A stretch of DNA of 40,365 nucleotides, taken from positions 1 to 40,365 of IMG/VR virus record IMGVR_UViG_3300032053_000185. One strand, written 5' to 3'. How positions within the stretch are numbered: the stretch's first letter is position 1; each line of letters begins with the position of its first letter. The translations under genes were made by a program, and so were the position numbers. This DNA is from a virus. Of this stretch, positions 33,562 through 40,365 are shown piece by piece. A model generated the notes under the pieces. That model made no database searches. It was not told the origin of the DNA and was given only the letters and a program-made list of their open reading frames with translations.

Positions 33562-35322
33562 TCACTTCTCTGCCCAACTCTCGCCGATTCCTCCTTCAAC
33601 TACGACAGGAACTTTACGCAGCATGGGCTGAATCCCCTCAATCATGCCTTCTTCAAGATCCCGTTGCACCGACTTAAGGAGATCAGGATCTTCGTCCGCT
33701 TCGACAATGATTTCGTCATGGACCATGTGAATCATCCGAGCGGCGCCGTTGTACTTTTTCATTCGCTCATACACGAGCCACAGCGAGCATTTCAAACCAT
33801 CGGCTCCAGTTCCTTGCACCGGAGTATTTGCAAATTCATTGTGGGACTCGGGCTTGAGGTAGCGTAGCCGGCCAGCCACTGTTCGCGTCATCCCGCTGCG
33901 CTTGTTGTGGTCGCTAAAGATGTCTCGATGCCAGCTTTTTATCCCTGCATAGCCCTCGAAATAACGGTTTCGAAAAGTCTCGGCTTCTGGAACAGACATG
34001 GAAACGCCGTAGTTGGCTTGGGCGTATTGAACGAGCTTCGGTGCCGCCATTCCGTAGATCAATCCGAAATTAACAGCCTTCGCCATCTGCCGCTGTTCTT
34101 TTTTTACCTGATCTAGAGGAATGTTGGAAACCAGACTGGCGGTCTGAGCATGCGCGTCTTCGCCGCGCTGATAGACACCCATCAACGTCTCGTCTTCCGC
34201 CAGTTCAGCGGCTATTCGCAACTCGATTTGCGAATAGTCGGAAACGACCAACTTCTTACCAGGCGGTGCGCGAAAACAGGCGCGGAATTCCTTTTTTCTG
34301 GGAATCTGCTGCAGGTTCGGGTCAGAGGAGGCGTAACGACCGGCTCCCGTAAAAGGGTAGTAGTTGGTGTGGATTCTCTGAGTGACCGGACTGATGTGCT
34401 TCAGATACTCGACACCGAAGGTCTTCACCGACTGCGAGTAGCCACGCCACTCCAAGATCTTCTTGATAATGGGGAAGTCTTTAGCGCACATGGCCAGCGT
34501 AATCTCGCTGGTGTTGTCGATCCGCAACCCAATCATCCGCAACGACTTGAGTAGTTGGTCGGGCGAGTTCAAGTTGAAGTCGGGATCGAAGCCGGGAAGA
34601 GCTATCTGTTTTGCCGGATGCGGCAGCTCATGGAGCAGCTCACGTTGGAGCTTCTTCGCTTGAACACCGTTCGACTCGGCCAACCGAAGCCAAGCCTCCT
34701 TGTCGAAGGCAAACCCCGCCAGCTCCATGGCCGCTTCTGGAAGAATCGCGTGGAATTCGATCATCGCGACCGAGTTCAAACGGTTCTCTCGAAGCTTGGG
34801 TTTCAGCGAATCCCGCAGCTTGGGCAAGTGAATGACGTCTTCGGCGGCGTAATCCAGCTGCCCTTGATTGAGAACAGGCGAGGTCCAATCGGAGGCTCCA
34901 TTTTCTGGAGCTTCAGGTCCGATTTGCAACTCACGCGAATACAAAGCGTAGAGGTCTTGTGTTCCTTTCCCCATGAATTGCCCGTTATAGACAAGGCAAG
35001 ACGCGCGGTAGGTATCAAAGATGGGCCAGAGTTCCAGATCAAAGTAGTGCAGCAAAAACTTCTGATCGAACTTCAGGTTGTGCCCAACCTTCACACCTTT
35101 CGAATCACGAAGCGCTTGAATGACCGGTTCTAGGGTCCCCGTCGCGAACGCGTCGATGACGTAGACCCCTTTCCCGGTGTTGATGCTGAGAAGCCGTATC
35201 TTGGACGAATGAGGAGTCAGGCCTGTGGTTTCCAAGTCGAGGCTGATGACCTCGGCTTGGGCTATCTCTTCCGCGATGGCCGGAAGACGCTCCGCATGCC
35301 TGACAACCTCATAGGTGTTCAT
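33562..35322 (-). CDS. Family A DNA polymerase (Pol I-like) with 3'-5' exonuclease
   Basis: This 586-residue enzyme uses the ATG at 35322, which overlaps the upstream stop as ATGA; a longer frame to 35451 would overlap the upstream gene heavily. Exonuclease motifs are ISLDLETTG with Asp29/Glu31, GHNLKFDQKF with Asp86, and LDYAAEDV with Tyr158/Asp162. Polymerase motifs are LVVSDYSQIELRIAAELAED (motif A, Asp362), RQMAKAVNFGLIYGM (motif B, with Phe419 and Tyr423) and MIHMVHDEIIVEAD (motif C, His535-Asp536-Glu537). All catalytic residues are present. There is no 5'-3' exonuclease domain, so it is a replicative phage-type enzyme. It lies directly upstream of the terminase genes, which is unusual for a replication gene. 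Phe at 419 corresponds to the Phe/Tyr position that controls dideoxy selection in Pol I enzymes. Confidence 0.95.
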   Translation of the reverse strand: MNTYEVVRHAERLPAIAEEIAQAEVISLDLETTGLTPHSSKIRLLSINTGKGVYVIDAFATGTLEPVIQALRDSKGVKVGHNLKFDQKFLLHYFDLELWPIFDTYRASCLVYNGQFMGKGTQDLYALYSRELQIGPEAPENGASDWTSPVLNQGQLDYAAEDVIHLPKLRDSLKPKLRENRLNSVAMIEFHAILPEAAMELAGFAFDKEAWLRLAESNGVQAKKLQRELLHELPHPAKQIALPGFDPDFNLNSPDQLLKSLRMIGLRIDNTSEITLAMCAKDFPIIKKILEWRGYSQSVKTFGVEYLKHISPVTQRIHTNYYPFTGAGRYASSDPNLQQIPRKKEFRACFRAPPGKKLVVSDYSQIELRIAAELAEDETLMGVYQRGEDAHAQTASLVSNIPLDQVKKEQRQMAKAVNFGLIYGMAAPKLVQYAQANYGVSMSVPEAETFRNRYFEGYAGIKSWHRDIFSDHNKRSGMTRTVAGRLRYLKPESHNEFANTPVQGTGADGLKCSLWLVYERMKKYNGAARMIHMVHDEIIVEADEDPDLLKSVQRDLEEGMIEGIQPMLRKVPVVVEGGIGESWAEK

Positions 35323-35747
35323 GCAGGTTGAGCGGCAGCCGCTTGCGACTCCAAGAGAGCGCGACCGGTGTTGGACAGGCGGTACGTGCCCTTGCCCACC
35401 TTGTCGACCCACTTGCCGCGCACGAGGCGCCGGAGCGAGTTCCTCACCCAAGAGTTTGCCTTCGAGGAGGCTTGGTCGGCAAAGCAGTTGGTCGCCAAAG
35501 CGTTGATGGGGACCGGATTGGCATCCCCGGCCAACACCGCCACAACACGTGATTCTTTGCTGTTGAGCTTGTCTTTCGCGAGATCAACAGGCGGTCCGCT
35601 TTGACCGCTCGTGGGTTGTGCTGCCTTCTTACGGGCCGGTTTCGCCTGGGCGACCTTCTTCGCCTTCGTCTTCTTGGCGGCTGCCACCTTCTTGACCGCC
35701 TTCTTCGGCGCGGCCTTTTTCGCTGTCTTCTTCTTCTTAGCGGCCAT
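35319..35747 (-). CDS. Histone H1-like Lys/Ala-rich protein with C-terminal winged helix
   Basis: This is a 142-residue protein. The first ~45 residues are Lys/Ala-rich with Pro (AAKKKKTAKKAAPKKAVKK and similar), resembling histone H1 tails or bacterial H1-like proteins. Residues ~55-130 look like a winged-helix fold: LNSKESRVVAVLAGDANPVP, INALATNCFADQASSKANSW, RNSLRRLVRGKWVDKVGKGT and YRLSNTGRALLE. The start has AAGGAAG about 7 bases upstream. It overlaps the DNA polymerase gene as ATGA. It probably binds DNA non-specifically, in replication, compaction or host takeover. The basic tail is seen directly; the winged-helix fold is a pattern-based inference. Confidence 0.7.
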   Translation of the reverse strand: MAAKKKKTAKKAAPKKAVKKVAAAKKTKAKKVAQAKPARKKAAQPTSGQSGPPVDLAKDKLNSKESRVVAVLAGDANPVPINALATNCFADQASSKANSWVRNSLRRLVRGKWVDKVGKGTYRLSNTGRALLESQAAAAQPA

Positions 35748-35951
35748 CGGATTCTTCCTTCAGTGCGCGGTGTCAAACCGCTTGGTTGTAGAGCAGCCGA
35801 GAAAACCTCGGAGCCGCTCATACATATTGATCTTGTTGAATTGGAACAATCCGAAGAAGATCAACACGCAAGGAGTGACACTACGATGGAAAATCCATCG
35901 AAGTCAAGATCGAGATCGAAGTTCGACCTTGCTGATTCAAAAATCAGATCT
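35748..35951. other. Intergenic region upstream of the histone-like gene
   Basis: These 204 bases have no minus-strand gene I can support. On the minus strand a TTGTTC and a TATGTA box stand 17 bases apart, near 35830-35860, a weak promoter candidate for the histone-like/polymerase genes. CGATGGA-aaa-TCCATCG at 35884-35900 is a 7-bp inverted repeat. On the plus strand an AAGGAG stands 10 bases before an ATG at 35886, opening a 41-codon frame to 36011 that runs into the neighbouring gene. Confidence 0.4.
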
Positions 35952-36320
35952 TTAGGACGAATCGCTATCGGGGGTTGTTCGTTCGACCGGCACGGCCGTT
36001 ACCCCGAATAGGCGGGCATACAGTTCCGCTTTTTTGCCGTCACTGCGGTGTACAGCCAAAACCAAGATTCCTCGAACTTTGGACACCACACCACGCTGAT
36101 CACACACTTTACCGTCTCCGTGACCGAGAGCGCGACAGCGCACGCCGTTGTCCTGGAGCAGGATTGCAAATTTACCCGCACGAACGCGCTGCGAAGGAAC
36201 CACAACCAAGCAGAATTCGTCCGGCCCAGTATCAGCCAACAGCCCGCTTGAATGAAGCAAGGACCGCATCTGTTCGAGATTCTGTTTCATGGATGGCCCA
36301 CGAAACTTCGAAGCTACCAC
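35952..36320 (-). CDS. Small protein after the ParB-domain gene, unknown function
   Basis: This protein is 122 residues from a GTG at 36320 that overlaps the ParB gene stop, or 112 residues from the ATG at 36290 (MKQNLEQMRSLLHSSGLL). Neither start has a clear Shine-Dalgarno. The body contains EFCLVVVPSQRVRAGKFAIL, then a Gly/Cys-containing middle (NGVRCRALGHGDGKVCDQRG) and VSKVRGILVLAVHRSDGKKA. It looks like a small alpha/beta domain of unknown family. Its place between ParB-domain and histone-like genes suggests a DNA-metabolism role, but nothing specific is visible. Confidence 0.55.
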   Translation of the reverse strand: MVASKFRGPSMKQNLEQMRSLLHSSGLLADTGPDEFCLVVVPSQRVRAGKFAILLQDNGVRCRALGHGDGKVCDQRGVVSKVRGILVLAVHRSDGKKAELYARLFGVTAVPVERTTPDSDSS

Positions 36321-37198
36321 TCTGGTTTGGCACTAGCAACGGCGCTCGACCCGTTGACCGCTTCCTCTTGTTTCTTCCGTTCAATATCGATTGCAGCCTT
36401 CTTCGTAAACTCGTCAAAAATCGGTCTCAGGAAGTCATTGATGTCCTGTCCTGTGAACCGGCAGCATTCCATGACCCGGTCCATCGACTTTCGCAGCTTC
36501 GCATCCATCGCGATGTAGACATGCTGCTGCTTGCCGTAGGTAAACACCATGAAGGATTGATTGACGGTCTCACCGTACTTGTTGAACAGGTCTTGAATGA
36601 TCTTGGAGAGGTCCGCCACCGACTTGACCTCCTTGGTTGCATCCTCGATTTGTTGCCCCATCTCCTTGGGCAAAGACTGCTTGAGCCCCTTCTTCACCCA
36701 ACCCAACATCTTCTGGAACTGCTGCGTATCCGCATAGCCCATCAAGCGCTGCATCGAGTCCGCCCCATACTTCTGGGCCAGCTCGTTGTAGAGCACCACG
36801 AACTTGTCAGAGTCGACCTTGCCGTGGATAACGTTCAGACGCACCGTCACGAACTTCTGAAGGTCTTGATCCTTCCACTTCGTATCCGTGAGAAGGATGC
36901 AGGGGACCTCCTCGAAGCCTAGGTTCTTAGCCGCACGCCAGCGGTGCTCACCACCCAAAATGACGTACACGTCTTCTTCTAGAGCTACGACCTCAATCGG
37001 ATCAATTAGCCCTACCTCAGCGATCTCGTCTTGCAGGATGTTGAACGTTATCTCGTCCTGCGTGTTGACGTTCCAGCTGTTGGGAATGATCTGGTCTATC
37101 GGAACCCACTTGAAGTCGATGTTCCGCTTTTTGGGATCTGCAGAAACCTTTGCAGTCTCCGGCTCCTGCGCCTCTACCGATGCCTTTTTCCTACCCAT
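36314..37198 (-). CDS. ParB/Srx-domain protein
   Basis: This 294-residue protein has the ParB N-terminal nucleotide-binding fold: VPIDQIIPNSWNVNT at about 32-46, DEIAEVGLIDPIEVVALEED, and the box II-like VILGGEHRWRAAKNLGFEEV at about 79-98. The following ~190 residues are helical (QKYGADSMQRLMGYADTQQF, VKSVADLSKIIQDLFNKYGE) and end in a polar tail. There is no obvious helix-turn-helix of the chromosome-partition kind, and no parA gene is beside it. Phages use ParB-domain proteins as nucleases, regulators or partition factors, and in ParB relatives this fold binds CTP or ATP. The role here is open. The downstream gene overlaps its stop. Confidence 0.8.
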   Translation of the reverse strand: MGRKKASVEAQEPETAKVSADPKKRNIDFKWVPIDQIIPNSWNVNTQDEITFNILQDEIAEVGLIDPIEVVALEEDVYVILGGEHRWRAAKNLGFEEVPCILLTDTKWKDQDLQKFVTVRLNVIHGKVDSDKFVVLYNELAQKYGADSMQRLMGYADTQQFQKMLGWVKKGLKQSLPKEMGQQIEDATKEVKSVADLSKIIQDLFNKYGETVNQSFMVFTYGKQQHVYIAMDAKLRKSMDRVMECCRFTGQDINDFLRPIFDEFTKKAAIDIERKKQEEAVNGSSAVASAKPEW

Positions 37199-37251
37199 AG
37201 ATCGAATACAAGCACGAACCGTGCTCGAAATCGACCCGTTTTCAGGACGAA
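37199..37251 (-). terminator. Short hairpin between the 75-aa gene and the ParB gene (weak)
   Basis: AGCACG-AAC-CGTGCT at 37211-37225 is a 6-bp stem (7 with one G-T pair on the minus strand). On the minus strand it is followed by GTATTCG rather than a T-tract. It may be an attenuator or simple mRNA structure just upstream of the ParB gene start. The evidence is weak. Confidence 0.3.
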
Positions 37252-37479
37252 TTAGGCCATTTGATCTTCCGCCATGATGTTCGCTAGGCCATCGAATTTG
37301 GAGGCTATGAGCTGAAACTCACCCACCATCTCTTTGCGAAAGGCTTCGAACTGCAGCTCATCCCCAGCAGGAATGTCGACGCCAGGAATACCCTCATCCA
37401 ACCGCAGTTGCCACTTGTTGAGAATGCGTTGAGCGAGGGTTAGTTCTTCCTTCAGGACGGCTTTGGAAATAGACAGCAT
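37252..37479 (-). CDS. Small helical protein, unknown function
   Basis: This 75-residue protein starts immediately after the stop of the 306-residue gene (TGAATG). It is helical throughout: MLSISKAVLKEELTLAQRIL, then NKWQLRLDEGIPGVDIPAGD and a C-terminal helix KEMVGEFQLIASKFDGLANI. A single central Pro/Gly turn separates two helices, so a helical hairpin or small dimer is possible. No family is recognised. It is translationally linked to the upstream DNA-metabolism gene. Confidence 0.6.
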   Translation of the reverse strand: MLSISKAVLKEELTLAQRILNKWQLRLDEGIPGVDIPAGDELQFEAFRKEMVGEFQLIASKFDGLANIMAEDQMA

Positions 37480-38400
37480 TCAGTCACCCGCGATGATTTT
37501 CAGAGTGTCGATTCCGTAGATGATCTCTTTCGACTCCGGGTCTACCGCCATCAGGCGCACACCGAGCGTTCGCTCGATTTTAGCGATGTAACGCAAACGC
37601 TTGTCGGAATCGCCAGCCATACTGTCGTTCGTCGCGATGAAATCGGTGCAGATGAGATCGAGTTGGTGGCCCCTCTTGTCAGAGTGAGCCAGCTCCGACG
37701 CCCGTGAAAGCGCCAAACGGACGTTCACGAGCTGCGCCGGAAAAAGGTCAAAACCTTCCCGAGTCGGCTTCTCATGAACCGCGTTGGTGTCGTCCACATG
37801 GGCCTCAGGAAGCGCAGCAAGCGGCTCACCGTCGTCATCCTCCCCCGCACCCAACTCAGCCTCCGCGACTCCACGACGGCGGTTCTCGTCCGCCACAGTG
37901 GCCTCCAGCTGCTTGTAGTTCATCGTCTCGGCTTGCGAGATGAGCACCTCGGCATTTCGAGAAGTAAGAACCTTGATCAGCTCGCGAACCTTCGAATAGC
38001 CGAGATTCACCACCCGCTGCTTCAGTTCAGGTGAAAGGTCTTTGAGCTGCACTTCCAGAACGAACCAGATGCGACGAAGGCGCTCGGCCTTCTTATAATG
38101 CAGCCCTAGTTCGCGTTCGGCGTAGTCCTTGAAGCTCTCGAAGCCCCAAGCCGTAAAGACAGCCGCCCGACGCGCATCACCCATCACAGGTGTGTCCCAG
38201 ACCTGGTAAAAAATACGAGCCAGCTCCATGTAACCCGAGTCAAAGAGCTGCACCAACTCCTTGGCGCGACGACGAACCTTCGTCGACCAAGCCTTGGAGC
38301 CTACTACCGGCCCACTTTGATCGGACAAGTCCAGAGCAGTCGTGGGGTCGCTCTTGCCCCCCTCGATGACGGTAAGACCTTCAGAGCGTTCTTGTTGCAT
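37480..38400 (-). CDS. Possible DNA-binding protein in the replication cluster, unknown family
   Basis: This 306-residue protein follows the SSB-like gene with a 20-base overlap. Residues ~40-165 are rich in Arg/Lys helices (KVRRRAKELVQLFDSGYMEL, FESFKDYAERELGLHYKKAE, RLRRIWFVLEVQLKDLSPEL). The FKDYAERELGLHYKKAERLR segment looks like a helix-turn-helix-type DNA-binding region of the kind found in some ParB/RepB-like proteins. An acidic linker follows (about 205-213: GAGEDDDGEP), then a C-terminal ~100-residue domain with RYIAKIERTLGVRLMAVDPE. The last domain could be an assembly or ligand-binding part. It may work with the nearby ParB-domain protein. This is inferred from pattern only. Confidence 0.55.
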   Translation of the reverse strand: MQQERSEGLTVIEGGKSDPTTALDLSDQSGPVVGSKAWSTKVRRRAKELVQLFDSGYMELARIFYQVWDTPVMGDARRAAVFTAWGFESFKDYAERELGLHYKKAERLRRIWFVLEVQLKDLSPELKQRVVNLGYSKVRELIKVLTSRNAEVLISQAETMNYKQLEATVADENRRRGVAEAELGAGEDDDGEPLAALPEAHVDDTNAVHEKPTREGFDLFPAQLVNVRLALSRASELAHSDKRGHQLDLICTDFIATNDSMAGDSDKRLRYIAKIERTLGVRLMAVDPESKEIIYGIDTLKIIAGD

Positions 38401-38710
38401 TGCGACCCTCCAATGGAAAAATAATTTGAGTAGCCCGAACCTCGATCAGCTCTTCCTGCTGACCCTTCCGATTCATCAGCTCCCCATCTACAAGCACGTA
38501 AGCCCCCAATACAAGCTTGACTCGCAAGACGGTTACGAGACCTCCACCATACGCATTGATTTTCACCCGAACTCGAACCACAGAATCATGCGTGTGCCGT
38601 TCGCAGAGCACGTAAAAGGAAGCCGCAGCACTACTGTTCGTGGTCTCGCTAAAGCTGAAGCGGCCTGCTACTTCCCCCGAAATCGCGACCCTATTGATGC
38701 CGCGATTCAT
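38381..38710 (-). CDS. SSB-like OB-fold single-stranded DNA binding protein (putative)
   Basis: This 109-residue protein resembles a short SSB. It has NRVAISGEVAGRFSFSET at about 6-23, SFYVLCERHTHDSVVRVRVK strands in the middle, and LGAYVLVDGELMNRKGQQEE, then LIEVRATQIIFPLEG. These follow the beta-strand order of bacterial SSB OB-folds (the NxxxLxGxLxxxPE opening, the GxxVxVEGxLxxR step and an EVxAxxI ending). It lacks the acidic tip typical of the bacterial SSB C-terminus; here it ends RNATRTL. It overlaps RuvC upstream as ATGA and the next gene by 20 bases. The recombination context supports a role in coating single-stranded DNA. Confidence 0.65.
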   Translation of the reverse strand: MNRGINRVAISGEVAGRFSFSETTNSSAAASFYVLCERHTHDSVVRVRVKINAYGGGLVTVLRVKLVLGAYVLVDGELMNRKGQQEELIEVRATQIIFPLEGRNATRTL

Positions 38711-39267
38711 GCGGCCATGCTTCGAAGCGCGCGAATGACTTCGCTATTCTCTAACGTTGCAACAACCGCCGCCATCGAGTCATACGCGTGTTCTCGAACT
38801 GAGGGAGTCACAGCCTCTAGCAGCTTCTCGGCATTCCCGTAACGGTTTCTAACCGCTGCGCCGATCTCCTCCTTCGACGCGCTCTTATTCCCGCACAACA
38901 CCTTCTTGACCTCTTGAGGGGAAGACTGAACGATCGGTAGATTCCGAAGCTGAACAAACGTCGCCAACGAACCCCAACACATCGCCATCTTAGCCGCAGC
39001 TGAGGAATTCCGCGGGAAGCTCATAGACTCGGCGCAGACCACCGAAATAGGAAAGCGGTTGAAGACTCGATCGAGTTCGGCCGCCATCTCGCGTGCCCGA
39101 CGCAGGTTGTCATCGCTAGCCAGCACCTTCCGCTTGGCATTCGACTTTTCAGTGCGTCGAACACCACAATCAACGAGGACTTCCAGATCTGGGAGCAACT
39201 GAAGGACGGACCAACCCATGTTGGCGAGACCGGGATCTACTCCCAACAGATACACGCTCTTACTCAT
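38707..39267 (-). CDS. RuvC-family Holliday junction resolvase
   Basis: This 186-residue protein uses the ATG at 39267, which overlaps the upstream stop as ATGA; an upstream extension would overlap the previous gene. It has the RuvC pattern: YLLGVDPGLANMGWSVL with Asp11, VVCAESMSFPRNSSAAAKM with Glu80, IVQSSPQEVKKVLCGNKSAS, and SVREHAYDSMAAVVATLE with His160 and Asp163. These acidic residues form the metal site of RuvC-type resolvases. Phage members resolve branched DNA during packaging or recombination. It stands with an SSB-like gene and a RecB/Cas4-like nuclease, a coherent recombination set. Confidence 0.88.
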   Translation of the reverse strand: MSKSVYLLGVDPGLANMGWSVLQLLPDLEVLVDCGVRRTEKSNAKRKVLASDDNLRRAREMAAELDRVFNRFPISVVCAESMSFPRNSSAAAKMAMCWGSLATFVQLRNLPIVQSSPQEVKKVLCGNKSASKEEIGAAVRNRYGNAEKLLEAVTPSVREHAYDSMAAVVATLENSEVIRALRSMAA

Positions 39268-39623
39268 CTGGAACCCCCTAGACGCTGCTGCCGAGCATCG
39301 AACACTTTGTTCCCTGCAACAATCGCGAAGGCAATGCAGTCCGCGTCCACCTCTTTGGATAGGATCCCGTTCTCGTGACAGAGGAAGGCTACTCCGCGAA
39401 CCTTCTCCGTTTCTCGAATCAACCAATCGATCTTCGATCGTTGATCACACAACAACTTCAGTTTGTACAGAAAGCAAAAAGAACAGGTGTAGTTCCATTC
39501 TGCTTTTTCACCGAAGTCCCAGCGTGCAGGGTTCTCCTGACAGTTCGTACAAACGACCTTGTCCAGCAGCTCCGGCGGAACCGGACGAACAACCAGACCT
39601 TGGAGATCTACCGACTTGGACAC
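39264..39623 (-). CDS. Zinc-binding small protein between nuclease and RuvC
   Basis: This 119-residue protein uses a GTG at 39623 with AGGAG 4 bases upstream, 8 bases past the nuclease stop. A longer TTG-started version would overlap the nuclease gene. Cys pairs CTNCQENPARW and CSFC, about 20 residues apart, form a likely four-Cys zinc site in the N-terminal half. A basic helix follows (LYKLKLLCDQRSKIDWLIRE), then LCHENGILSKEVDADCIAFA. It overlaps the RuvC gene as ATGA. It may be a DNA-binding partner of the resolvase or nuclease. No family is recognised. Confidence 0.6.
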   Translation of the reverse strand: MSKSVDLQGLVVRPVPPELLDKVVCTNCQENPARWDFGEKAEWNYTCSFCFLYKLKLLCDQRSKIDWLIRETEKVRGVAFLCHENGILSKEVDADCIAFAIVAGNKVFDARQQRLGGSR

Positions 39624-39630
39624 GTGACTC

Positions 39631-40365
39631 CTAGGGGTTCTCAAAACAAGGCCCCACCAGCGCGCACTTTGCAGCTCTAGGACAGGACGCCGAAGTACAG
39701 ATTCGTTGGGGGTAATGACCTATGGAGATGCCGTCCCAGATAGATCGAATTAGTAGCCTTACCTGATCGAGAGTGTCCTCGTCTCGTTCAATCGTGTGCT
39801 CGATAAGAGCAGAGGCTCCGTTCCCACCCTTCTCCCAATACAAGATCTTCGCCCATTGCAAACCCGAGAGCCACATGTAGCACTGAGCCTGAACGACATG
39901 ACCGACGTTGGGGGTTTGGCGCACTTCCCACGCACCGCGTGATCCTATCGACTTGCACTCGACAATCCCCATCCCCGGCATCCCTTGAAGCACTAGAAAC
40001 CCGTCAGGGTGCCCACCAATGCGGTACTCCTCGTTGATGAAGTGCTGCTCGCGATAATGAAAGTCCTCGCAACCGCATTCACACTTCTTGGGCTTACGAA
40101 CCAGCGTCTGAGATTCAGAGATGTTGCCGTCCAGCTTACCGAACTGCTTGGCGCACTCCACGCAACGCCAGATACCTAGAAGCGCCCCCGTCTCCGCCAA
40201 CACCTTGTTCTGCAGAATGTAGTGAAGCGCGTGCCCATGCGCGAAAATTAGGGCCAGGTCTGGGTCCACTGTTCGGCGGCGCGCCACCTTAAAGGTAGAG
40301 GCTAGTACCTCTTCACGAGGACAAAGGTCGGCCAAAGCCGAGACCCGTAGATACGACTTCTCGTC
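39631..40365 (-). CDS. Cas4/RecB-like PD-(D/E)XK exonuclease (partial, N-terminus beyond window)
   Basis: The frame is open at the right edge, reading SYLRVSALADLCPREEVLAS, typical of the Cas4/RecB-like N-terminus; a TTG start at 40335 would fall inside this motif, so the real start lies beyond 40365. The nuclease core is seen in GGHPDGFLVLQG (Asp), GIVECKSIG (the E-x-K of PD-(D/E)XK) and HVVQAQCYMWL (the Q-x3-Y motif). One Cys in LCPREE plus the C-terminal cluster CTSASCPRAAKCALVGPC could hold a 4Fe-4S cluster as in Cas4/AddB. A separate CVEC ... CECGC insertion may bind zinc. No cas1 or CRISPR is seen, so it is probably a recombination exonuclease. Confidence 0.8.
   Translation of the reverse strand, partial: DEKSYLRVSALADLCPREEVLASTFKVARRRTVDPDLALIFAHGHALHYILQNKVLAETGALLGIWRCVECAKQFGKLDGNISESQTLVRKPKKCECGCEDFHYREQHFINEEYRIGGHPDGFLVLQGMPGMGIVECKSIGSRGAWEVRQTPNVGHVVQAQCYMWLSGLQWAKILYWEKGGNGASALIEHTIERDEDTLDQVRLLIRSIWDGISIGHYPQRICTSASCPRAAKCALVGPCFENP

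Noticed and set aside
35323-35451. N-terminal extension of the DNA polymerase
   Set aside because: It overlaps the histone-like gene in another frame; the ATGA-coupled ATG at 35322 gives a normal exonuclease domain start.
39268-39426. N-terminal extension of the RuvC gene
   Set aside because: It overlaps the zinc protein gene and has no RuvC-like residues; ATG at 39267 lies just before the LGVDPG motif.
39631-40335. Complete nuclease starting at TTG 40335
   Set aside because: The frame is open beyond the window and the residues before it (SYLRVSALADLCPREE) belong to the family's N-terminal motif.

Overview
The window is a stretch of the genome of a large contractile-tailed bacteriophage (myovirus morphology) infecting a bacterium. 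I see no bacterial housekeeping genes, integrase, IS element, tRNA or rRNA. Many genes have Shine-Dalgarno-like leaders, so the host is bacterial, but the sequence does not let me name it. Except for one HNH gene, every convincing gene lies on the minus strand. Genes are packed tightly, many with ATGA stop/start overlaps, so the operon reads from the right edge (40365) to the left edge (1). Both edges cut through open genes.

Read in the direction of transcription, the first block (40365-33562) is DNA metabolism: a Cas4/RecB-like nuclease (cut by the edge), a zinc protein, a RuvC-family resolvase, an SSB-like OB-fold protein, a large unknown protein, a ParB-domain protein, a histone-H1-like winged-helix protein and a family A DNA polymerase. 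The second block (33525-29048) is packaging: a putative small terminase subunit, then the large terminase, whose Walker A P-loop is split by a 413-residue LAGLIDADG intein, then two small genes. The third block (28692-21165) is a T4-style head module in T4 order: portal (gp20-like), two proteins in the prohead-core position (one with long poly-Asp tracts), a gp21-like protease fused to a coiled-coil scaffold with a probable internal start, and a gp23-like major capsid protein followed by a strong terminator hairpin.

The fourth block (21086-15854) holds head completion, neck and connector candidates, including a gp13-like protein, a protein ending in an AT-hook and a Cys-rich zinc protein. The fifth block (15850-10654) holds the tail sheath, a 198-aa structural protein, a gp19-like tail tube, a perfect 13-bp terminator stem, a second longer tube-family paralogue and a small protein. 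A plus-strand HNH endonuclease gene interrupts the order at 10009-10644. The sixth block (9928-1) holds a regulator-like protein (inactivated HNH plus two ribbon-helix-helix-like segments), a tail assembly chaperone with a canonical -1 frameshift site, a 1611-aa tape measure, a LysM adaptor, gpD- and gpV-like hub and spike proteins, a hydrophobic protein and an edge-truncated protein of exact 41-residue repeats.

The genome is a mosaic: T4-type head and tube/sheath genes, P2/Mu-type hub genes, and a Pol I-type replication gene directly upstream of the terminase. No lysis genes, tail fibres, helicase or primase are in the window.
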